Assembly: GCA_028290085.1 (NCBI GenBank)
Contig: JAQGKN010000448.1
Span: 1-5,857 of the forward strand
Length of the DNA: 5,857 bases
Direction of reading: 5' to 3'
Source of the DNA: Hyphomicrobiales bacterium
GTDB lineage: Bacteria; Pseudomonadota; Alphaproteobacteria; Rhizobiales; Beijerinckiaceae
Shown: positions 1 through 5,013 of the stretch, piece by piece
How the letters are laid out: the number at the start of each line of letters is the position of its first letter
How positions within the stretch are numbered: position 1 is the first letter of the stretch
Position numbers and translations under genes: made by a program
Notes under the pieces: model-generated
The model's database searches: none
Seen by the model: only the letters and a program-made list of their open reading frames with translations
Told to the model about the DNA's origin: nothing

Positions 1-719
1 TCGTGACTTACAGATTCTGCAACCAGCTTTTGGGTCGCCGTTTCCAGACGCTCCTGAAGGAGTTCGAAAAAGATCTGCTTGTCGAGGCCTGGTGCGATGG
101 GCTCCAAGACTTCCACGAGAACGGTTCCTGGCCTCCGGATCCAGCTGCGTCGGGCCCAAAACAGGCCCGAATTCAATGCGACCGGCAGGCAAGGCACCCC
201 GCATGTGTCGTAGAGATGAGCCACTCCGAACTTATATTTCGGCTGAGCTCCCGCCGGCCGGCGCGTACCTTCGGGGAAAATGAAAAGCAGGCGCCCCTGC
301 GCAAAGATCTGCTGCGCGCGTAGGGCTGCCTGGCCAAGGGCGGCTCCGCCCTTGGTGCGGTCAATTGCAATCTGATCGGATTTCCAGAGGTACCAGCCAA
401 AGAACGGTATGAACATCAACTCGCGTTTGAGGATGAACGAAAAATCATCAAACAGCACAGTCAGCGCGAACGTTTCCCAAATCGACTGATGCTTCGGCGC
501 GATGATGAATGGCGCGCTCGGAATGTGCTTCGTGCCCCGAAACTCGACATTCGTTCCGCAGATTGTCTTGAGCAGCCAAAGTGAGCTTCGTCCCCACATG
601 CGCGCCAAGGTGTAGACGGCGTGCCGCGGCATCAAAAGCGCAGGCAGGCCAAGAATGACCAGCCCGACCGTGTTGACATAAAACAGCAGATTGAAGAGGA
701 GCGAACGAATAACCAGCAT
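1..719 (-). CDS. plsC: 1-acyl-sn-glycerol-3-phosphate acyltransferase, C-terminus cut by window edge
   Basis: PlsC transfers an acyl chain to lysophosphatidic acid to make phosphatidic acid, the precursor of membrane phospholipids, at the inner membrane. The 239 visible codons start at ATG 719 behind GGAGG at 724-728. The N-terminus has a hydrophobic stretch (about residues 5-30). The acyltransferase blocks are in order: KHQSIWET with His77 and Glu82 (block I), IPFFGWYL...IDR at about 104-121 (block II), FPEGTR at 148-153 (block III) and VPCLPVALN at 175-183 (block IV). The usual block I is HX4D; here it is HX4E. Family length is about 240-270 residues, so only a short tail is missing. It lies 42 bases after the ydcF stop on the same strand, so it is probably the last visible gene of the ftsE operon. 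Family assignment is firm; acyl donor and chain preference cannot be read from the sequence. Confidence 0.93.
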   Translation of the reverse strand, partial: MLVIRSLLFNLLFYVNTVGLVILGLPALLMPRHAVYTLARMWGRSSLWLLKTICGTNVEFRGTKHIPSAPFIIAPKHQSIWETFALTVLFDDFSFILKRELMFIPFFGWYLWKSDQIAIDRTKGGAALGQAALRAQQIFAQGRLLFIFPEGTRRPAGAQPKYKFGVAHLYDTCGVPCLPVALNSGLFWARRSWIRRPGTVLVEVLEPIAPGLDKQIFFELLQERLETATQKLVAESVSH

Positions 720-723
720 TGTT

Positions 724-728
724 CCTCC
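724..728 (-). promoter_or_regulatory. Ribosome binding site of plsC
   Basis: The minus strand reads GGAGG here, followed by AACA and the ATG at 719. It is the strongest Shine-Dalgarno match in the window and settles the plsC start. An ATG at 730-728 overlaps this site but is in another frame. Confidence 0.8.
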
Positions 729-761
729 ATGCCTCAAGCCGCGCGGAAATGGAAGGAGGGT

Positions 762-1463
762 TTAGGACCAGTTCGTTCGGGAAAGAGCTGTCGGCGTGGC
801 CTGCCGCCCGGTCCACCCGCGCAATGAGGCCAAGTGCAGGCGGGTAACTGCCACGAGATATTTCACATATTCTGTTGCCATGATCCGCGCGACGTGTGGA
901 TTGCGCCACCAGATGCTGTCTTTCATGCGAAGCGCAACAACTGGAAACGGGATCAGCTCCCGATCGGGGAGAGCGCGGCTCATTTCCGCCAGCGCTCTTG
1001 GCATATGGTAGTTCGAGGTGACCACGATGAGCGATTTGCCGATATGCCGTTGCTCAACCCACCGGCGCGCTTCGTCTGCATTTCCTGCCGTGTTCAGAGC
1101 GTCGTAACCAAGGTCAACGCAGCAATCGACAAGCTCACGAAACTTCGGGAACAGTTTGCTGATTTCGGTTCGCGTGATGTTCTGATTTACCCCCGTAATG
1201 AGCAGCCGATCCGCGTGTCCGCGGGCAAACAGGTCCACTGCATCGGTGATCCGGTCGGCGCCGCCAGTGAGCGCGATCATGCCTTCCGCATGCCGAGACA
1301 GGGCTGGTTCGACGGTCTCGACCCAGGAGGCAAACAGGAGGAAGCCGGCTGAAAATAGGATGATCCCGGCAGAAAGCAGAACGGCGGCGTAACGCAGGAT
1401 CGTGTGACGCCGCGGCGGCGTATCGCCGCAATCATTTCCGCCCTTGAGAAATGAAGCATTCAT
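762..1463 (-). CDS. YdcF/SanA family (DUF218) membrane-anchored protein
   Basis: The product has 233 residues from ATG 1463. A positively charged N-terminus (RRH at 18-20) precedes one membrane segment at about 25-47, which should leave the DUF218 domain outside the inner membrane. Family landmarks are LTGGADRI at 65-72 with the following helix, LLITG at 87-91, the NTAGNADEA stretch at 124-132, and VTSNYHMPRA at 148-157. DUF218 proteins (E. coli YdcF, SanA, ElyC) are linked to envelope and peptidoglycan-precursor homeostasis, but their reaction is not established, so no specific function is assigned. The gene follows ftsX after 98 bases, probably in the same operon. The start is unsure: AGGG directly abuts the ATG, which is too close for a good binding site. 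GTG 1565 is in frame, overlaps the ftsX stop as GTGA and has AGGG six bases upstream; it would add 34 residues without recognisable homology. GTG 1487 is a third option. Confidence 0.85.
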   Translation of the reverse strand: MNASFLKGGNDCGDTPPRRHTILRYAAVLLSAGIILFSAGFLLFASWVETVEPALSRHAEGMIALTGGADRITDAVDLFARGHADRLLITGVNQNITRTEISKLFPKFRELVDCCVDLGYDALNTAGNADEARRWVEQRHIGKSLIVVTSNYHMPRALAEMSRALPDRELIPFPVVALRMKDSIWWRNPHVARIMATEYVKYLVAVTRLHLASLRGWTGRQATPTALSRTNWS

Positions 1464-1561
1464 CCCTGCCGTTTTGTCCCGATTCACCGATGATCCCGCG
1501 TCAGTCTGTCTATTAGGGCGTTCATTGATAGCGCATTTCGTCTTTGGTTGCAGAAGATGCC

Positions 1562-2521
1562 TCACTCGAGACCCTGGAGATGCCGGAACACGATCGAGCG
1601 CGACATGAGGCCTGTCAGGATTGCGACAGAACCTGCAATGACCACGATTGCCGCATAGCCTTTTTTGCCAAGCGCAAATGTTCCAAAGAGGGCCTCGATC
1701 TGGTCTCCGCCGGGGCTGGCTATCCACCACGCAGACACCATTCCGGCCAGGATAAAGGCTCCGATGGCGCCGCAGCCGCCAATCAGGCCGCCCCGCAGAC
1801 CCAGCCACAAAAAATGCCGCTGGAACTGCGCTGCAATGTACCGGTCGGCCGCACCCACGAAGTGAAGGACGCTGATAACTTCGTGACTACCTGCCATGGC
1901 GCCCCGTGTTGCAAAAGCAATAGCTAAAGCCATAGCCACGAGAACCAGCAGAAAGATCAGCGCCGCAACCCCCACCATGGTCTTCGCCATTGTGGCGAGA
2001 CGAGCGACCCAAAGACGGTGGTCATCGAGTACCGCGCCAGGCACAGCTTGTGCGAGAGCGGTGCGCATTTTTACAAGGTCGACCGAGCTGTCCTGTGCCA
2101 GCTTGACGACGATCATTCGAGGTACTGGAAGCTGGCCGAGGTCGAGACCAACCCCTAGCCATGGCTCCAGCAAGCGTTCTGACTCTGCCTTTGTAAACGC
2201 CTTGACCTCGGCGATGCCAGCAGTAGCGCGGGCAATCGCTTCGGCTTTCGCTTCGTCGTCGCCCAAAACGCGCCCAGGCATAGGCTTGACCTGGATCGTC
2301 ATCTCCCGCGCGACATTCGACCGCCAGTCCTGGGACACGTCGCTCACGAGAATGGCACACCCGGCGGTCAGGGATGCCAAGAATGTCATAATGGCGATGA
2401 CGGTTACGAGCGCACGCGATGCGATCGTGTCCGCCGGCACCAACGGCATGTCGCGCCGGAGCGCGACGGGAGAGGGGGCCTGCTTTTTTGTCGTGCGGCG
2501 GCTTCTGTGTGTGTGCGGCAA
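1562..2521 (-). CDS. ftsX: Cell-division ABC transporter-like membrane protein FtsX
   Basis: FtsX is the membrane partner of FtsE. The complex sits at the division septum and passes ATP-driven conformational changes to periplasmic peptidoglycan hydrolase regulators. From TTG 2521 the protein has 319 residues. A basic cytoplasmic N-terminus is followed by membrane segment 1 (about 37-60), an extracytoplasmic domain (about 61-178) carrying EPWLG and LPVPR motifs typical of alphaproteobacterial FtsX, then segments 2 (181-204), 3 (237-265) and 4 (289-307), matching the four-segment FtsX plan. The TTG is chosen because GAGG at 2530-2533, overlapping the ftsE stop, lies eight bases upstream. ATG 2584 would overlap ftsE by 53 bases and has no binding site. 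ATG 2449 would remove 24 N-terminal residues and also lacks a good site. The gene starts 10 bases after ftsE, as expected for a coupled subunit pair. Confidence 0.94.
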   Translation of the reverse strand: MPHTHRSRRTTKKQAPSPVALRRDMPLVPADTIASRALVTVIAIMTFLASLTAGCAILVSDVSQDWRSNVAREMTIQVKPMPGRVLGDDEAKAEAIARATAGIAEVKAFTKAESERLLEPWLGVGLDLGQLPVPRMIVVKLAQDSSVDLVKMRTALAQAVPGAVLDDHRLWVARLATMAKTMVGVAALIFLLVLVAMALAIAFATRGAMAGSHEVISVLHFVGAADRYIAAQFQRHFLWLGLRGGLIGGCGAIGAFILAGMVSAWWIASPGGDQIEALFGTFALGKKGYAAIVVIAGSVAILTGLMSRSIVFRHLQGLE

Positions 2522-2529
2522 AGGTAAAG

Positions 2530-2533
2530 CCTC
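2530..2533 (-). promoter_or_regulatory. Ribosome binding site that decides the ftsX start
   Basis: The minus strand reads GAGG here, eight bases before the TTG at 2521, and the motif overlaps the TGA stop of ftsE (2534-2532). This suggests translational coupling of ftsX to ftsE. Neither alternative ATG (2584, 2449) has a comparable motif at a workable distance. Confidence 0.55.
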
Positions 2534-3194
2534 AATCGTAAATATGGAGGCGGCCGTCGCCCAGGACGAGGCGGCGAGCACCATCGAACTGATCCATCAA
2601 GGCAAGGTCATGGGTTGCGATGACAACCGAGGTTCCTGACTTGTGAAGTTCAAGAAAAAGGCGAAGCAGACGGCGTGCGAGGCTTGGGTCGACATTGCCG
2701 GTCGGCTCGTCAGCCAGAAGGAGTTCGGGCCGGACAATCAGCGCTCGTGCAATCGCAGCGCGCTGCTTCTCACCTCCGGACAGAACCGGTGGCAAAACCT
2801 GCATTCGCTCCCCAAGACCCACCCAGCCGAGCAACTCGACGACCTCCGCGCGATATGTTGCTTCTTCCCGCCCCTGCACGCGTAGAGGCAACGCTACGTT
2901 CTCATATGTTGTGAGGTGATCTAGCAGACGAAAATCCTGAAACACGACGCCGATCCGGCGACGTAGACCCGTGATCGCATCTTTGTCGAGGCTGGCCGCG
3001 TCGCGGCCAAAGAGCGATATAAAGCCGCGGGTAGGCTTCAGCGAGAGGAGCATGAGGCGAAGCAATGTGGTTTTTCCGGCGCCCGAGGGACCTGTCAGGA
3101 ACTGGAAAGACTGCGGCTCAATGGAAAAGGTAAGATCCCGCAGGATCTCCGCACCGACCCCATATCTTAGGCCGACGTTGTTGAAGCGTAGCAA
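2532..3194 (-). CDS. ftsE: Cell-division ATP-binding protein FtsE
   Basis: FtsE is the cytoplasmic ATPase of the FtsEX division complex. All ABC motifs are intact in the 220-residue product counted from TTG 3194: Walker A GPSGAGKT at 35-42, Q-loop Gln86 in VVFQD, signature LSGGE at 138-142, Walker B LLLADE at 158-163 with catalytic Glu163, and H-loop His195. E. coli FtsE has 222 residues and begins M-I-R-F; starting at TTG 3194 gives M-L-R-F in the same register. On the minus strand GGGGGTG ends six bases before this TTG and matches the extended Shine-Dalgarno sequence GGAGGTG at six of seven positions. The alternative GTG 3203 adds three residues, but that GTG lies inside the putative binding site. 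The gene is the first of the leftward operon and is divergent from the DUF3426 gene, with a CtrA-type box 16 bases upstream of the TTG. Confidence 0.95.
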   Translation of the reverse strand: MLRFNNVGLRYGVGAEILRDLTFSIEPQSFQFLTGPSGAGKTTLLRLMLLSLKPTRGFISLFGRDAASLDKDAITGLRRRIGVVFQDFRLLDHLTTYENVALPLRVQGREEATYRAEVVELLGWVGLGERMQVLPPVLSGGEKQRAAIARALIVRPELLLADEPTGNVDPSLARRLLRLFLELHKSGTSVVIATHDLALMDQFDGARRLVLGDGRLHIYD

Positions 3195-3210
3195 TCGCGG
3201 CACCCCCGGC

Positions 3211-3225
3211 TTAACTTTGCCTTAA
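3211..3225. promoter_or_regulatory. CtrA-type binding box TTAA-N7-TTAA
   Basis: TTAA at 3211-3214 and TTAA at 3222-3225 are separated by exactly seven bases (CTTTGCC), and the second is followed by CCAT. This matches the known CtrA consensus TTAA-N7-TTAA(C) of alphaproteobacteria at all specified bases. It lies 16 bases upstream of the ftsE TTG and 61 bases upstream of the ATG at 3287. For the rightward gene it sits where CtrA often activates (over the -35 region). For ftsE it would lie near or downstream of the transcription start, a position that fits repression. Binding is inferred from motif identity only. Confidence 0.6.
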
Positions 3226-3278
3226 CCATAAGGGACGACCCTCCGGCTTTAAACCCTGCCATCCGCTCTCATTTTACC

Positions 3279-3283
3279 GAATC
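3279..3283. promoter_or_regulatory. GANTC (CcrM-type) methylation site
   Basis: GAATC occurs three bases before the ATG at 3287, in the same short region as the CtrA-type box. CcrM methylates GANTC in many alphaproteobacteria, and such sites in promoters can tie transcription to replication. GANTC also occurs inside genes in this window (for example 2181-2185 in ftsX), so on its own this site is weak evidence. Confidence 0.3.
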
Positions 3284-3286
3284 GCT

Positions 3287-3874
3287 ATGTCAGAGCCATT
3301 TCACAACCTATCAGCTGCCGCAGAATACAGAATGCATCCCGCGTCGACGCCCGAACGAGCTCTCGCGGCGAAGTTCATGCCGGCGACCGGAGACGATGGT
3401 TTCTGGCGCCGGCGGCGCATTCGGGGAACGCTTACTTTTTGCCTTGGGTTGGCGCTCCTGAGCGGCGGCTACGTTGCGCTTACACGATCGAGGGCCATCT
3501 CTCGTCTGATCCCGCCTACTTCGCGCCTGTTTGCGCAGGTAGGCTTGCCTATCAACTCGTTGGGGCTGGATTTCAAAGCCGTCACGTCGAGTCTTCTGGA
3601 CGATGGCGATATGCGCGTCCTCGCAGTTGAAGGAAGTGTCGCCAACGTTGAAAGCGCGATGAAGCAAGTTCCGGATCTGCGACTTGCAGTGATGGCGGGC
3701 ACGGATCAAGAACTCTATAGTTGGACCATCCCCTCGCCCAAGGCGAGGCTTGCGGCTGGTGAGAGCGTTGTCTTCCATGCACGTCTGGTGGCGCCTCCGG
3801 CGGGCGGCGAAAGAATGAAGCTGACGTTTGCTGCAAAGTCGGACGCGTCCCTTGGATCAAAGGTTTTAAAATGA
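3287..3874 (+). CDS. DUF3426-type single-pass membrane protein lacking the MJ0042 zinc finger (ZitP-like C-terminal half)
   Basis: The 195-residue product has a polar N-terminus (1-40), a basic stop RRRRIR at 41-46, one membrane segment (about 47-66) and a C-terminal domain that should be periplasmic. Residues about 75-181 carry the DUF3426 pattern: PP...L...VGLPINSLGLDF, then DGD..VLAVEGSVANV, LRLAVMAGTDQELYSW, and LAAGESVVFHARLVAPPAGGE. In most alphaproteobacterial relatives this half is joined to an N-terminal zinc ribbon (two CxxC pairs); Caulobacter ZitP is the known example and uses the finger for polar PopZ contacts. Here the only cysteine is Cys52, inside the membrane segment, and the 92 bases upstream encode no ribbon. 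The start is ATG 3287 without a clear Shine-Dalgarno; ATG 3332 is an alternative. The stop overlaps the hpt start as ATGA. Domain match is from memory of the family; function is unknown. Confidence 0.8.
   Translation: MSEPFHNLSAAAEYRMHPASTPERALAAKFMPATGDDGFWRRRRIRGTLTFCLGLALLSGGYVALTRSRAISRLIPPTSRLFAQVGLPINSLGLDFKAVTSSLLDDGDMRVLAVEGSVANVESAMKQVPDLRLAVMAGTDQELYSWTIPSPKARLAAGESVVFHARLVAPPAGGERMKLTFAAKSDASLGSKVLK
3859..3874 (+). promoter_or_regulatory. hpt ribosome binding site and ATGA stop/start overlap
   Basis: AAAGG at 3859-3863 lies seven bases before the hpt ATG (3871-3873), inside the end of the DUF3426 gene. The ATG shares bases with the TGA stop (3872-3874) of that gene. The arrangement predicts one transcript and translational coupling. 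Confidence 0.75.
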
Positions 3875-4401
3875 GCACGCACCGTGAGGTCAAAGTTCTG
3901 TTCTGCGAGGCCGAGATCGCGGAACGTGTCGAAGGCATTGCGGACGCGATTCAGCGTGCCGATCTGCGGGATCTGCTCGTCGTCGCAGTCCTGAAGGGCT
4001 CGTTCATGTTCGCGGCGGACCTTTTGCGATCCTTGCATCGCAAGGGCATGCAGCCGCAGGTCGAGTTCGTTCATCTCTCGAGCTATCTCGAGGGCACTGT
4101 GTCGCAGGGCCACATCACAATCTTGAAGGATATCGAATCAGATGTTTCCGGCCGGGATGTGCTCCTCGTTGACGACATCCTAGAGTCCGGCCGCACCCTA
4201 GCCTTCGCCAAGGATCTGCTCGTGGCGCGCGGGGCAAGGCGTGTACTGATCAGTGTCATGCTGGAGAAGCCGGGCAAGCGCGCTGTTCAGGTCAATGCGG
4301 ATTTCGTTGGTTTCAAAAGCCCCGATGTCTTCGTGGTGGGCTATGGCATGGACGTAGCTCACAATTACCGTGAACTGCCATTTATAGGCGTGGTCGACTG
4401 A
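3871..4401 (+). CDS. hpt: Hypoxanthine (guanine) phosphoribosyltransferase
   Basis: This cytoplasmic purine salvage enzyme makes IMP or GMP from hypoxanthine or guanine and PRPP. The 176-residue length is normal. Visible family features are LKG at 41-43 (pyrophosphate loop), a flexible-loop segment with SSY at 70-72, the PRPP-binding signature VLLVDDILESGRTL at 97-110 with acidic pair Asp101-Asp102, LEK at 131-133 with the Lys expected to contact the purine, and the C-terminal block FKSPDVFVVGYGMD at 148-161 followed by YRELPFIG. Many Hpt enzymes have an E-D pair in the PRPP loop; the D-D form here is a conservative variant. The ATG is supported by AAAGG seven bases upstream and overlaps the preceding stop. 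It converges with tspO, 3 bases away. Xanthine or guanine preference cannot be judged from sequence. Confidence 0.94.
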   Translation: MSTHREVKVLFCEAEIAERVEGIADAIQRADLRDLLVVAVLKGSFMFAADLLRSLHRKGMQPQVEFVHLSSYLEGTVSQGHITILKDIESDVSGRDVLLVDDILESGRTLAFAKDLLVARGARRVLISVMLEKPGKRAVQVNADFVGFKSPDVFVVGYGMDVAHNYRELPFIGVVD

Positions 4402-4408
4402 GTCTCAG
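4398..4408. repeat. 11-base inverted repeat carrying both convergent stop codons
   Basis: CTGAG-T-CTCAG spans the junction of hpt and tspO. The left arm contains the hpt TGA (4399-4401) and the right arm contains the tspO TGA read on the minus strand (4407-4405). The one-base centre is too short for a good RNA hairpin and there is no T-run, so it is not called a terminator. The 3-base gap leaves no separate terminator space, so transcripts probably overlap. Confidence 0.5.
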
Positions 4409-4899
4409 CCGTTCAGTTGCCAGCTTGCGACGTTTAGAACGAACGCGAACGATACCCACGCCAGATAGGGGACGAAGCACCACCCCGCCGGGGGATCCAT
4501 CGTCCAAAATATCACAAGGGTTGTGGCGACAGCAGCCCATAATGGCAGGATGACAGACACGCCGAGAGCCAGGCTATGCGCCCCAAAATATGCGACGGGC
4601 CAAGCTGCATTCAGGGCAATCTGGATCAGGAACGCAGCAATGGCCAAACTGCGAAGACGCGAACTTTTCGGCTGCCGCAGGATCCGATAAAAAGCGTAGG
4701 TCATCAGCACGTAGAGCGCCGTCCAGACTGGCCCAAAAATCCAGTTTGGCGGATTGAAGACGGGCTTGACCAAGCCGTCGTACCAACCGGGAATGTTGGG
4801 AATTGTCGCGATGTTTCCGAGGATGCCCGCGGCGATCACGGGAACAAGGGCCAGAACCAAGCTGACGGGGCGCGGGACGGGTGCGCTGTTTGTTTCCAC
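4405..4899 (-). CDS. tspO: TspO/MBR family tryptophan-rich membrane protein
   Basis: TspO proteins are five-helix membrane proteins that bind porphyrins and other ligands; in Rhodobacter one modulates pigment gene expression. Counted from GTG 4899 the product has 164 residues, the usual size. Five hydrophobic helices are visible at about 12-32, 53-73, 83-105, 113-133 and 140-160. Signature residues include GWYD at 38-41, KPVFNPPNWIFGPVW at 45-59 (the conserved W..L.KP.F.PP motif), LNAAWPVAYFG at 96-106, and the terminal LNVASWQLN with its conserved Asn and Trp. GTG 4899 has GAGAGGA about 12 bases upstream, a rather long spacing. TTG 4926 (nine residues longer) has no binding site, and TTG 4911 directly abuts GAGAGGA. 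The gene is convergent with hpt and divergent from the PLP enzyme. Ligand and role are not determinable here. Confidence 0.92.
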   Translation of the reverse strand: METNSAPVPRPVSLVLALVPVIAAGILGNIATIPNIPGWYDGLVKPVFNPPNWIFGPVWTALYVLMTYAFYRILRQPKSSRLRSLAIAAFLIQIALNAAWPVAYFGAHSLALGVSVILPLWAAVATTLVIFWTMDPPAGWCFVPYLAWVSFAFVLNVASWQLNG

Positions 4900-5013
4900 G
4901 GTATTGATCAATCCTCTCGGGACCAAATTCGCCGATCTGGCATGAGAGAACTATACGTTCGTCATCATCATTCAGTTTACACGCGCCGCGCAGAGCGCCA
5001 GGTCAAAGTCACA
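4900..5013. promoter_or_regulatory. Divergent intergenic region between tspO and the PLP enzyme
   Basis: The 114 bases must contain promoters for tspO (leftward) and the PLP enzyme (rightward). The tspO binding site GAGAGGA lies at 4912-4918 on the minus strand, and AGG at 5000-5002 is the only weak site before ATG 5014. From ATG 4942 the region stays open in frame with the PLP enzyme, so part of it could be coding. No convincing -35/-10 pair or operator was found. Confidence 0.45.

Larger units (their letters stand above)
3195..3286. promoter_or_regulatory. Divergent control region between ftsE and the DUF3426 gene
   Basis: This 92-base gap must hold the 5' signals of both the leftward ftsE operon and the rightward DUF3426-hpt pair. 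It is more AT-rich than its surroundings. It holds a CtrA-type box (3211-3225), a TTTAAA element (3248-3253) that could act as a rightward -10 about 20 bases beyond the second TTAA, and a GAATC (GANTC) site at 3279-3283. No clean -35/-10 pair could be assigned for ftsE; TAAAAT on the minus strand (3276-3271) is a weak -10 candidate. Promoter positions are inference; the motifs themselves are visible. Confidence 0.6.

Noticed and set aside
3..323. 106-codon open frame on the plus strand at the left edge
   Set aside because: It is the complement of the plsC C-terminal half, which carries intact acyltransferase blocks.
448..909. 153-codon open frame on the minus strand
   Set aside because: It overlaps plsC and ydcF in another frame; both of those have full family motifs.
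834..1352. 172-codon open frame on the plus strand
   Set aside because: It is antisense to the clearly conserved YdcF protein and has no recognisable domain.
1464..1808. N-terminal extension of the ydcF frame back to 1808
   Set aside because: Most of it runs inside ftsX in another frame and reads as Arg/Pro-rich shadow sequence; only the part after 1565 is a serious start alternative.
1896..2639. 247-codon open frame on the plus strand
   Set aside because: It lies antisense to ftsX and the end of ftsE, is rich in Arg, Ser, Ala and Thr as expected for a GC-rich shadow frame, and shows no family motif.
3231..3242. Short inverted repeat AGGG-ACGA-CCCT in the ftsE/DUF3426 gap
   Set aside because: Four-base arms with a four-base loop are too weak to call a terminator or operator, and no T-run follows on either strand.
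3311..3778. 155-codon open frame on the minus strand
   Set aside because: It is antisense to the DUF3426 gene, highly basic, and without motif support.
4948..4960. Inverted repeat GAAC-TATAC-GTTC upstream of the PLP enzyme
   Set aside because: The arms are only four bases and the flanks do not extend the symmetry; it is expected by chance.
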